Shown here piece after piece: positions 7,882 to 14,862 of a stretch of DNA of 31,446 bases. The stretch's first letter is position 1. Every line of letters begins with the position of its first letter. The translations under genes and the position numbers were made by a program. The DNA lies in assembly GCA_003151595.1 (NCBI GenBank), contig PLXW01000038.1, positions 31,364 to 62,809 on the forward strand. The letters are read 5' to 3'. Origin of the DNA: Myxococcales bacterium (lineage in GTDB: Bacteria; Myxococcota; Polyangia; Polyangiales; Polyangiaceae). A model generated the notes under the pieces. The model was not told the origin of the DNA, made no database searches, and saw nothing but the letters and a program-made list of their open reading frames with translations.

Positions 7882-9017
7882 CCACCGAGGATCGCATCGC
7901 GATGCTCGAGGCGCTGCTCGCGCGCGTGAGGAGTCGGGATCGAGCGAGCGCGGGCCCGAACGCGAGCGCGAACGCGAGCGCGAGCGCGAGCGCGAACGCG
8001 AGCGCGAATGGGAGTGCGAACGGAAACGGAAACGGGGCGAGGGCCTACGAGGACGACTCCTCCTCGGGCCCCGCCAGCCCGCTCGATGTGCCGACGCCGA
8101 TGGCTGCGTTTCGCCCGAGCCCGGTGCCGCCGCCGCCGTTGGGCGCCGAGCGTGGCTCCTTTGCGCCGAGCGCGCCGCGCTTCTCGCAGCGTCCCGAGGC
8201 GCCGCAGATCTTCGCGGCGAAGCCGACCGCGCCCCCCACGCGCGCGCCGAGCGATGCGTCGATCGATCAAACGCTGGTCGAGGCGAGCACGTCGTCGCGT
8301 CGTCTCCCGCCGCGCCCCGAGCCGTCGGGCGTGCGCGCGGTGGAGCCACCGCCGATGGAGGTCATCGAGCTCGACGTCGATCCCGATCCGTCGATACCGC
8401 CGCCGTCGGTGTCGCCCGTATCCGGCTCGGCGAAGAGCGAAGAGGGGCTCGAGAGTCGATCGCGCCTCGTGAGCGCGCCGCCCGTGGCGCTCGGGTCGGG
8501 CGATCGGGGGGACGACGACTTGGGGGACGACGACGTGGGGGACGACGACGGCGCCGAGCTCCTCGACGACGACGAGGACGAAGAGCCCTTCGCGCTGAGC
8601 GTCCCGCCGGGCCACGCCGCCAGCGATCCGACGATCGAAGCCGTGCCGGCCGAAGTCTCGCAAGCCGAGATGGACGCCATCGAGGAGGCCGATCGCGCGC
8701 CCACGTCGTCGCGCCGCCCCATCTCGATGGAAGAGAAGATGAGCGAGCTCGAGGAAGACTCGCCACCGCTCCATTCGCCGCCGCCGGCCTCGGGCAAGCT
8801 CCCCGCCGCGTCCCCGGCGCTCGAGCTCGAGCCGCTCGACTCGCAGCCCATGCCGATCGCCGCGCCGGTGGCCGTCGCGAGCCCCAGGCTCACGCGCGAA
8901 GCGCTGCGCGCCGATCCGCTCCCGCAGACCGAGGTCGCCGTCTTCGTCGGCCGCACGCCGAGCGATCTGGCCGCGAAGACGTTCGGGGATCTGTTGGACG
9001 CGACGTTGGCGCTGTGA
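7878..9017 (+). CDS. Disordered acidic protein coupled to V4R-like protein
   Basis: This 379-residue protein starts at a GTG that overlaps the upstream stop as GTGA. After a short N-terminal helix (TTEDRIAMLEALLARVRSRDR) it is almost wholly low complexity: an Asn-Ala-Ser run (residues about 27-53) encoded by GCGAAC/GCGAGC hexamers, Pro-rich stretches, then a very acidic block (GDDDLGDDDVGDDDG and DDDEDEE). The last about 45 residues (LPQTEVAVFVGRTPSDLAAK... LLDATLAL) look ordered and may be a docking helix. No known domain is recognised. The tight coupling suggests it is the partner or tether of the V4R-like protein. The reading frame has normal GC-rich third positions throughout, which supports real coding. 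Confidence 0.68.
   Translation: MTTEDRIAMLEALLARVRSRDRASAGPNASANASASASANASANGSANGNGNGARAYEDDSSSGPASPLDVPTPMAAFRPSPVPPPPLGAERGSFAPSAPRFSQRPEAPQIFAAKPTAPPTRAPSDASIDQTLVEASTSSRRLPPRPEPSGVRAVEPPPMEVIELDVDPDPSIPPPSVSPVSGSAKSEEGLESRSRLVSAPPVALGSGDRGDDDLGDDDVGDDDGAELLDDDEDEEPFALSVPPGHAASDPTIEAVPAEVSQAEMDAIEEADRAPTSSRRPISMEEKMSELEEDSPPLHSPPPASGKLPAASPALELEPLDSQPMPIAAPVAVASPRLTREALRADPLPQTEVAVFVGRTPSDLAAKTFGDLLDATLAL
7957..8036 (+). repeat. GCGAAC/GCGAGC hexanucleotide repeat inside coding sequence
   Basis: Tandem hexamers GCGAAC and GCGAGC, decaying to GGAAAC at the end, encode an Asn-Ala-Ser-Ala / Asn-Gly stretch. The same repeat occurs on the coding strand of mutL (12061-12160), and related purine-rich repeats occur at 23995-24020 and 28086-28133. 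Confidence 0.85.
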
Positions 9018-9136
9018 CCGAGGCGTCCGTGGACACCTCGAAATTCGTCACGGACACTTCGGCGCAGGCGCAACCCTTCGACATCGCTGCGTCGCGCCGC
9101 TGGCACGCGGATCGCTGAAGTGCCTTCGCGCCCGCC

Positions 9137-9730
9137 ATGCCGCATACTTCGCTCATGACCGAGGTTCAGACCTCACTCGGCCCCTACACCTGGGACGACT
9201 TCATCGCCCTCGAAGAGGACGACCTGCGCGAGCTCATCGACGGCGAGCTCGTGGAGGTCGAGGTGCCGACGAAGATGCACGAGTACATCGTGTGGCTGCT
9301 GGGCCACTACCTGGCGACGTGGGCGCTCCCGCGCAAAGCGGGCTTCGGCGTCGTCTCGGGCTTCAAGGTCCGAATCTCCGAGCGCCGCGGCGTGATGCCT
9401 GATCTCCAATTCTTTCGGACCAGCAACCCCGCGGCCAAAGGCGACGCGGTCGGTCTCGCGTCGGGGCGGCCCGATCTCGCCATCGAGATCATCTCCGAGT
9501 CGAGCCGGCGCTACGACCGGATGACCAAGCTCGCCTGGTACGCGTCGATCGGCGTGCCCGAATACTGGATCATCGACGCGAGCGCGCGAACGCTCGATCG
9601 TCTCGTGCTCCAGGGTGACAAGTACCTGGTGGCCGAGGTCGTCGGCGACGACACGACGTTCCGCCCCGAATCGTTCGAAGGGATGGAGATCCCCCTCGGC
9701 AGTCTGTGGCGACTGCCGGAAGGGGACTGA
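9137..9730 (+). CDS. Uma2 family (DUF820) endonuclease-fold protein
   Basis: This 197-residue protein (191 if translation starts at the ATG at 9155, MTEVQTSLGPYTWDDF) has the Uma2/DUF820 restriction-endonuclease-like fold. The sequence runs YTWDDFIALEEDDLRELIDGELVEV at the N-terminus, then MPDLQFF (Asp89), RPDLAIEIISESS (Asp113, Glu117), KLAWYASIGVPEYWIID (Lys131) and a beta-rich end. These residues match the PD-(D/E)xK-like core. The cellular role of this family is largely unknown; copies are very numerous in cyanobacteria, Polyangia and others. It stands alone here and converges with the 9744 gene, leaving 13 bases between stops. Confidence 0.88.
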   Translation: MPHTSLMTEVQTSLGPYTWDDFIALEEDDLRELIDGELVEVEVPTKMHEYIVWLLGHYLATWALPRKAGFGVVSGFKVRISERRGVMPDLQFFRTSNPAAKGDAVGLASGRPDLAIEIISESSRRYDRMTKLAWYASIGVPEYWIIDASARTLDRLVLQGDKYLVAEVVGDDTTFRPESFEGMEIPLGSLWRLPEGD

Positions 9731-9743
9731 TCGCCCGCGATTC

Positions 9744-10394
9744 CTACAGGTTGAACTGGCCGCGGACGCCGAGCGTCAGCCACTCGTGCATCGTGCTCGT
9801 CATCGGGACGTCGCTCGACACCGCGTTCTGATCGCGCAGCGACTCCTTCGAGAACTGGCCGATGCTCAGGTCGATGAAGGGGCCGAAGGGGACGCGCTCC
9901 GACGCGCGGATGTCGGCGCCGAGCTGGATGTCGACGAACTGGAGGCCGTGGTAAATCGTGCTCGTCTCGTCGAACGAAGCCGACTCGTTGAACACGCGCG
10001 TCGACTCGTAACCGATGCCGAGACCGGCCCACGGATCGAACTTCGTGTGCGGCATGAAGTGGTACTGAAAGTCGATGCCGCCCTTCAGGTCGTTGCCGTT
10101 GCACGAGCCGCCCGGCGGGCACGAGTGCGTGGGGGGGAACGTGAGGCCGTACTGGAAGAAGCCGCCGACGTAGAGGTTCGGCGAGAAGCGGTACCCAACG
10201 TCCAACCAGAACGGGATCATGCCGCCGTCGAGCGAGGCCAGCGTGAGGCCCGATTTCGCGGAGCCCATCGGCACGCTGTAACCCGTGCGCACGCCCAACG
10301 CGAAGCCACTCTCGGTGTCGGCTTTCGCCGGCATGCTCGCGAGCGCCATCGCCGCCGCGACTCCCGCGGCCAGGGTGATGCGAAGTCCGTTCAT
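9744..10394 (-). CDS. Outer-membrane beta-barrel protein
   Basis: This 216-residue protein has a signal peptide (MNGLRITLAAGVAAAMALASMPAKA, cleavage before DTES). The mature chain alternates polar and aromatic/hydrophobic residues as in a small 8-strand barrel: FALGVRTGYSVPMG, FWLDVGYRFSPNLYVGGFFQYG, KGGIDFQYHFMP, PWAGLGIGYES, LQFVDIQLGADIRA, PFIDLSIGQF, EWLTLGVRGQFNL. One Cys pair (CPPGGSC) sits in a predicted extracellular loop. It resembles OmpW/OmpA-barrel-like proteins of myxobacteria without a named subfamily. A GAGGAAA about 5 bases before the ATG fixes the start. Confidence 0.82.
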   Translation of the reverse strand: MNGLRITLAAGVAAAMALASMPAKADTESGFALGVRTGYSVPMGSAKSGLTLASLDGGMIPFWLDVGYRFSPNLYVGGFFQYGLTFPPTHSCPPGGSCNGNDLKGGIDFQYHFMPHTKFDPWAGLGIGYESTRVFNESASFDETSTIYHGLQFVDIQLGADIRASERVPFGPFIDLSIGQFSKESLRDQNAVSSDVPMTSTMHEWLTLGVRGQFNL

Positions 10395-10410
10395 CGGTTT
10401 CCTCGTAGAC

Positions 10411-10437
10411 CTTTCGTTGCGAAAGCCCTCCTAGGGC
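10411..10437. promoter_or_regulatory. Two small adjacent hairpins upstream of barrel gene
   Basis: CTTTCG-TTG-CGAAAG (10411-10425) is followed directly by GCCCT-CCT-AGGGC (10425-10437). They lie in the 106-bp gap between the miaA stop and the start of the barrel gene, on the strand both genes share. They may be a leader structure of the barrel gene or a weak end point for miaA transcripts. There is no T-run after either hairpin on the minus strand. Confidence 0.35.
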
Positions 10438-10500
10438 GTCCCGCGGCGCGCACATTGCGACGATCACAAGCGCAAAGTCGAGCGGATTTTCGCGATCAAG

Positions 10501-11418
10501 TTAGAGCCAGGTCACGTTCGAGTGATGAAGCCACGTGCGCTGCCTGCGAGCGAAAATGCGCGTGGCGCGGACGATCTCGGCTTCGAGGTCGCGAAGATCG
10601 GGTCTTTCGGCTTCCGGCTTGGCGAGATGCGCGTGGATTTCGCCATAACCGACCGAGCCCATGGCGCGCGCGTTCTCGAAGCCGGCGGCGGTGAGCGCGC
10701 GGACTTCGTCGAGCCATCCGGCCTCCATGAAGGCGTGGACGCGCGCGGCGATGCGGCGCGTGAGCTCCTCGGGATCGACGGTGAGGCCGACGAGGCGGGC
10801 GTCGAGGCGCGGAGTGGCGAAGCCGTGGCGCGCTTGCCAGGCGCTCATCGGTTCTTGCGTGAGCTCGAAGACTTCGAGGGCACGGCTGACGCGCACGAAG
10901 TCGTTCGGATGGAGGCGCGTGGCGATCGCGGGGTCGACGAGCGCGAGCTGGGCGTGGAGCGCGGGGCGCCCTTCGGCGTCGACGATGGCGCGGTGGCGGG
11001 CGCGGATCTCGTCGCTGGCGGGGGGCGCGTCGGCGAGGCCGAAGAGGAGCGCTTTGACCCAGAGGTACGTGCCGCCGCACAAGATGGGGCGCTTGCCGCG
11101 CGCGCGAACGTCGTCGATCGCGGCGCGCGCGATCTCGGCGAAGCGCGCGGCGTCGATCTTGTCGAGCGGGCCCACGATGTCGATGAGGTGATGCGGGACG
11201 CGCGCGCGCTCGGCGAGCGTGGGCTTGCCGGAGCCGATGTCGAAGCCGCGGTAGATCTGGACGCTGTCGGCGCTGACGATCTCGCCGTTCGCACGCTCGG
11301 CGAGGCGCATGGCGAGATCGCTCTTGCCGCTGGCCGTGGGGCCGACGATCGCGAGGAGCGCGTCGGGCGCGGCGTCGAGGACGCGGAGCGCGTGGACGAT
11401 CGGGTCTTCAGCGTCCAA
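10501..11418 (-). CDS. miaA: tRNA dimethylallyltransferase
   Basis: This 305-residue enzyme transfers a dimethylallyl group to A37 of tRNAs that read UNN codons. The P-loop GPTASGKS is at residues 26-33, DSVQIYRGFDIGSGKPT follows, then HHLIDIV, GGTYLWVKALLFG, and the GSVGYGEI region near the C-terminus. The length is normal. The only possible start is TTG at 11418: an in-frame TGA lies upstream and there is no ATG or GTG before the P-loop. It is preceded by GGAGAG about 6 bases away. The start overlaps the mutL stop by 11 bases, so translation is coupled. The mutL-miaA order is the classic bacterial arrangement. Confidence 0.96.
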   Translation of the reverse strand: MDAEDPIVHALRVLDAAPDALLAIVGPTASGKSDLAMRLAERANGEIVSADSVQIYRGFDIGSGKPTLAERARVPHHLIDIVGPLDKIDAARFAEIARAAIDDVRARGKRPILCGGTYLWVKALLFGLADAPPASDEIRARHRAIVDAEGRPALHAQLALVDPAIATRLHPNDFVRVSRALEVFELTQEPMSAWQARHGFATPRLDARLVGLTVDPEELTRRIAARVHAFMEAGWLDEVRALTAAGFENARAMGSVGYGEIHAHLAKPEAERPDLRDLEAEIVRATRIFARRQRTWLHHSNVTWL

Positions 11419-13192
11419 CGCGTCTCTCCAGCTCGCCCCAGGCGAGGCGCGTGATCACCGGTCGGCCGTGCGGGCAGTGACCGGCGAAGTCGACTGTGTC
11501 GAGCGCGCGCAGCAGCGCCTCGGCTTCTTCGCGCGCGAGCAGGTCGCCGGCGCGCGTGGAGCCGTGGCAGGCCATCGTCGCCAGCACGAGATCGGCGGCG
11601 GCGCTGAACGGCCGCGCCGCCGCGCGCGAGAGCTCGGCGACGAGATCGCGAACGAGCTGCGTGGGCGAAGCGCGCGCGACGAGCGCGGGGACGGCGTGCA
11701 CGGCGACGGCGTTGGTGCCGACGGCGCGCACGTCGAGGCCGAGCGCTGCGATCGCGTCGGCGTGCTCTTCGATCGCGGCGATCTCGGCGGGGACCAGCGA
11801 GATGAGATCGGCGACGAGGAGGCGTTGCGAGGGGACGCCGCGCGCGGCGTAGGCGGCGCGGAGGCGATCGAAGGTGACGCGCTCGGCGGCGGCGTGCTGG
11901 TCGAGGACGTAGAGACCGTCGTCGCCTTCGCAGACGAGGAAGGTGGCGCGGGATTGGCCGATGTAGCGGAGGCGCGAGTAGAAGCCGCTGCCGTGGAAGA
12001 GGGGTTCGTTCGAGGGCGGGGTCGGGGCCGAGGCGAGGGACCAGGGGTCGGGGTCGAAGGTCGCGTTCGCGTTCGCGCTCGCGTTCGCGTTCGCGTTCGC
12101 GTTGGCGCTCGCGTTCGCGTTCGCGCTCGCGTTCGCGTTCGCGCTCGCGTTCGCGTTCGCCCACCCCTGAAACACCCTCGAGTACGGCGTCGGCCCCAAG
12201 GCCGGCACCGCGAACGCCTTCCCCAGCGCGATGTGCAGCTCGCGTGTCACCGAGTCGAACATCCCGCGCGCGTCCGCGAACCGGACCTCCGCCTTCTGCG
12301 GATGCACGTTCACGTCGACGCTCTCCGGCGGCAGATCGAAATACGCGACGCCCACCGGATACCGCCCGGGCTCGAGCACCGATCCGTACGCCTGCGCCAC
12401 CGCGCGCGCGAGCTGGCGATCCTTCACCGGTCGACCGTTCACGAACAGATGCAACGCCACCGCTCCCGCGCGCCCCTTCTCCGGCGCGGCCAGGTGCGCC
12501 TCGATCCGGAGCGGCCCGCGCGCGCCGGTGCACGGCTCGAGCGCTTCGTCGGCGATCACCTGCTTCGCGCGCTCCGCACGCGTCGCGACACGCAGGTACT
12601 CACGCGCCACGCGACCGTCGCGCACCAGCACGAACGTCACGTCAGGACGCGCCAGCGCCGCGAGCAGCACCGCTTCGCCCACGTGCGCGCTCTCCGTCCC
12701 CGTCGACTTCAAGAACTTGCGCCGCGCCGGGACATTGAAGAACAGCTCGCGCACGTCGACCGTCGTGCCCGGCGCGCACCCGCACGGCTTGGCGCGTAGC
12801 TCGCCCCCGCCGTCGATCGCCAGCTCGATCCCCTCGTCGCGCTCGCGCGTTCGCGACGACAGCGTCAGCTTCGCCACCGAGCCGATGCTCGGGAGCGCCT
12901 CGCCTCGAAAGCCGAACGTAGCGATCGCCTGAAGGTCCTCGATGCGCGCGATCTTGCTCGTCGCGTGGCGCTCCAGTGCAAGACGCGCGTCGTCCTCGTC
13001 CATCCCTTCGCCGTCGTCGGTCACGCAGATGCGCGCCGTGCCGCCCAGCTCGATCTCCACCCGCACGCGCGTCGCGCCGGCGTCGAGCGCGTTCTCCACG
13101 AGCTCCTTCACGACGCTCGCCGGTCGCTCCACCACTTCGCCTGCCGCGATCTGGTTCGCCAGATCGTTCGGCAGCCGCCGAACCTTCCCCAT
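11408..13192 (-). CDS. mutL: DNA mismatch repair protein MutL
   Basis: This 594-residue mismatch repair ATPase couples MutS to downstream nicking. The GHKL ATPase motifs are all present: VVKELVENALDAGAT, DDGEGMD, RHATSKI and TFGFRGEALPSIG. The N-terminal domain ends around residue 335 (VDVNVHPQKAEVRF). The linker at about residues 344-377 is an Asn-Ala/Ser-Ala run made by a hexanucleotide repeat. The C-terminal domain has DQHAAAERVTFD near residue 430, ACHGSTRAGD and GHCPHGRP, i.e. the endonuclease-type set, although the final acidic residue of the DQHA(X)2E(X)4E motif is Asp instead of Glu. AGAGGAG about 6 bases before ATG 13192 supports the start. It is co-transcribed with the upstream membrane protein and with miaA. 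Confidence 0.97.
   Translation of the reverse strand: MGKVRRLPNDLANQIAAGEVVERPASVVKELVENALDAGATRVRVEIELGGTARICVTDDGEGMDEDDARLALERHATSKIARIEDLQAIATFGFRGEALPSIGSVAKLTLSSRTRERDEGIELAIDGGGELRAKPCGCAPGTTVDVRELFFNVPARRKFLKSTGTESAHVGEAVLLAALARPDVTFVLVRDGRVAREYLRVATRAERAKQVIADEALEPCTGARGPLRIEAHLAAPEKGRAGAVALHLFVNGRPVKDRQLARAVAQAYGSVLEPGRYPVGVAYFDLPPESVDVNVHPQKAEVRFADARGMFDSVTRELHIALGKAFAVPALGPTPYSRVFQGWANANASANANASANANASANANANANASANANATFDPDPWSLASAPTPPSNEPLFHGSGFYSRLRYIGQSRATFLVCEGDDGLYVLDQHAAAERVTFDRLRAAYAARGVPSQRLLVADLISLVPAEIAAIEEHADAIAALGLDVRAVGTNAVAVHAVPALVARASPTQLVRDLVAELSRAAARPFSAAADLVLATMACHGSTRAGDLLAREEAEALLRALDTVDFAGHCPHGRPVITRLAWGELERRVGR
12061..12160 (-). repeat. GCGAAC/GCGAGC hexanucleotide repeat in mutL linker
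   Basis: About 16 hexamers, read on the minus strand as GCGAAC and GCGAGC with one GCCAAC variant, encode the Asn-Ala/Ser-Ala linker between the two MutL domains. Unit gain or loss changes the protein by two residues without frameshift. It is the same family as the repeat at 7957-8036. Confidence 0.9.
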
Positions 13193-13219
13193 CGCGCTCC
13201 TCTCGCCCTCGCCGGGGGG

Positions 13220-13852
13220 CTACCCTTCTCCGAGCGGTCCCGGCGGAGACGCGGGGAAGAACGCGCGCACGCGCGGTCGCGTCAGCGCGAGCACGATGAG
13301 GCCCGAGAAGATCGTCTGCACGGCGATCTCGAACGGCGCCCACACGCGCGAGATCCACTGCGTCACCTGCTCGGCGCGCGCTTGCACCGCGGGGTCGTTC
13401 ATTCCTTGCGTGAGCCCCTCGGCCATCCGCGTGCGGAACTCGGCGTCGGCGCGCGCGACCGTCGTCGTGAGGAGATACCCCGCGACCACGATCCCGGCGT
13501 GCACCAGCACGACCTGAACGAGCGCGCTTCGGGCGCCTTCGCGGCCGGTCATCGATCGCGCCGACAGGAGGACCATCGCCGCGCCGAGGAGCAGCGTGGC
13601 CACGCCGATAGGCATCTCGCGGTTCTGCGACGACTGCTTCATCGCCAGCCAGCGCTCGCCCGCCGCCACGGCCACGTCGCGCAGCTTCGTGTCGGGGATC
13701 TGCTCGGCGACCGTGTGCACGTCGGTCTGCTCACCGCGGTAGAAGGCGATCGCCTCGTATCCTTCGCTGAGCGCCTGCGCGCCGTAGACCCAGCCCGCGA
13801 CGAGCGCGGCCACGAGGTACCACGGGCGTTTCGAAGGAGGTGCTGCCGCCAT
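13220..13852 (-). CDS. Membrane protein of unknown function
   Basis: This 210-residue protein is counted from ATG 13852 (MAAAPPSKRPWY); a GTG at 13870 would add six residues. Neither start has a good ribosome site. Four hydrophobic segments are visible: YLVAALVAGWVYGAQAL, GVATLLLGAAMVLLS, LVQVVLVHAGIVVAGYLL and IAVQTIFSGLIVLAL. Polar loops between them are about 40-60 residues (a helical segment around EQIPDTKLRDVAVAAGERWLAMKQ). No family is recognised. The gene ends 27 bases before mutL on the same strand, so it probably heads that operon without an evident link to repair. Confidence 0.7.
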   Translation of the reverse strand: MAAAPPSKRPWYLVAALVAGWVYGAQALSEGYEAIAFYRGEQTDVHTVAEQIPDTKLRDVAVAAGERWLAMKQSSQNREMPIGVATLLLGAAMVLLSARSMTGREGARSALVQVVLVHAGIVVAGYLLTTTVARADAEFRTRMAEGLTQGMNDPAVQARAEQVTQWISRVWAPFEIAVQTIFSGLIVLALTRPRVRAFFPASPPGPLGEG

Positions 13853-13995
13853 GCGTCGTGGGGATAGCACGCCGCGGCGGCGCTCGCGATGAACCGCAGG
13901 CCGGGCAAAGCGCTGCGCGCGCTCGTCTCGCTGGCGGCGACGTGGTAATTGGCGGGCAAATTCCCACGAAACCCTGAGACGAGAGACCTTCCCCG

Positions 13996-14862
13996 ATGCG
14001 GCGCCTAGTCCGTTGCTTGTCTGCCCTTTCTACCTTCTCCGTCGCGCTGGCCGCTTGCGCGATGATCTCCACGTCCAACGCCGAGGCCGCCGGCGCCAAA
14101 CCGAAGGCGAAGCCCGCGGCCGAAGCGCGCGTGACGCTCCCGGCGGGGGTGCTCGAGAAGCTGCACTCGGGGGACGAGGCGACCATCAAGGGGGCGCTGG
14201 ATGATCTGCGCATGGCGGGCAAATCGGCCTCGGGCGCGACGCCGGTGATCGCGGAGCTGCTCCTTCGCGGGCTCACGACCGAGCTGACGGTCGCGGCGAT
14301 CGAGACGCTGGGCGATCTCGAGTCGGAGGCGGCGTCGCCCGCGCTCGCGGCGTATGCGGTGCATCGCACGCCGCCGATCCGGCAGGCCGCGGTGAAGGCG
14401 CTGGCCAAGACGCGCGGCGAGACGGCGGTGGCGGCGCTTCGTCACGCGCTGTCGGACGACGACGCGATGGTCCGCGGGATCGCGGCGACGGGACTGGGCT
14501 CGCTGAAGGCGAAAGAGGCGGTGCGCGATCTGTTCGTGGCGCTCGATCATCACGTGAGCGAAGCGGCGACGTCGATCGGCGAGCTGTGCGCGCCGGCAGA
14601 GTGCGACGAGCTCGCGGGGAAGCTCGGGAAGCTGCAGTTCGACGTGGTGACGGGCGGGCTCGATCAGGTGCTGTTTCGCCCGGTGAGCGAAGTGGACGAC
14701 GATCAGAAGGTGAAGATGATCGGCCGCGTGCGCGAGCTCGGCACGGCGGAGGCGAATCGCTTCCTCAAAGACGTGCAGAAGCGATGGCCCACGTCGTGGT
14801 CGCCGCGCGTGAAGCAAGCGATCGATCAAGGCGTGCTGGCGACGAGCGGGGTGTCGCAATGA
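13996..14862 (+). CDS. HEAT-repeat lipoprotein
   Basis: This 288-residue protein has a signal sequence and a possible lipobox LAAC (Cys21), then an Ala/Lys-rich linker. The body is made of helical repeats of HEAT/PBS-lyase type: AGVLEKLHSGDEATIKGALDDLRMAG, TTELTVAAIETLGDLESEAASPALAAYAVHRTPPIRQAAVKALAK, VAALRHALSDDDAMVRGIAATGLGSLKAKEAV. Such repeats bind other proteins. A later segment with one Cys pair (LCAPAEC) and a helical end (RFLKDVQKRWPTSW-like) follow. The stop overlaps the ATG of the next gene (ATGA), and that gene also carries HEAT-like repeats, so the two probably form one envelope complex. Confidence 0.75.
   Translation: MRRLVRCLSALSTFSVALAACAMISTSNAEAAGAKPKAKPAAEARVTLPAGVLEKLHSGDEATIKGALDDLRMAGKSASGATPVIAELLLRGLTTELTVAAIETLGDLESEAASPALAAYAVHRTPPIRQAAVKALAKTRGETAVAALRHALSDDDAMVRGIAATGLGSLKAKEAVRDLFVALDHHVSEAATSIGELCAPAECDELAGKLGKLQFDVVTGGLDQVLFRPVSEVDDDQKVKMIGRVRELGTAEANRFLKDVQKRWPTSWSPRVKQAIDQGVLATSGVSQ

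Noticed and set aside
9018..9136. Small gene or RNA between the disordered protein and Uma2 genes
   Set aside because: No frame with a start and plausible codon use and no stable paired structure was seen.
12061..12160. CRISPR-like tandem repeat
   Set aside because: Units are contiguous 6-mers without unique spacers and lie in frame inside mutL.
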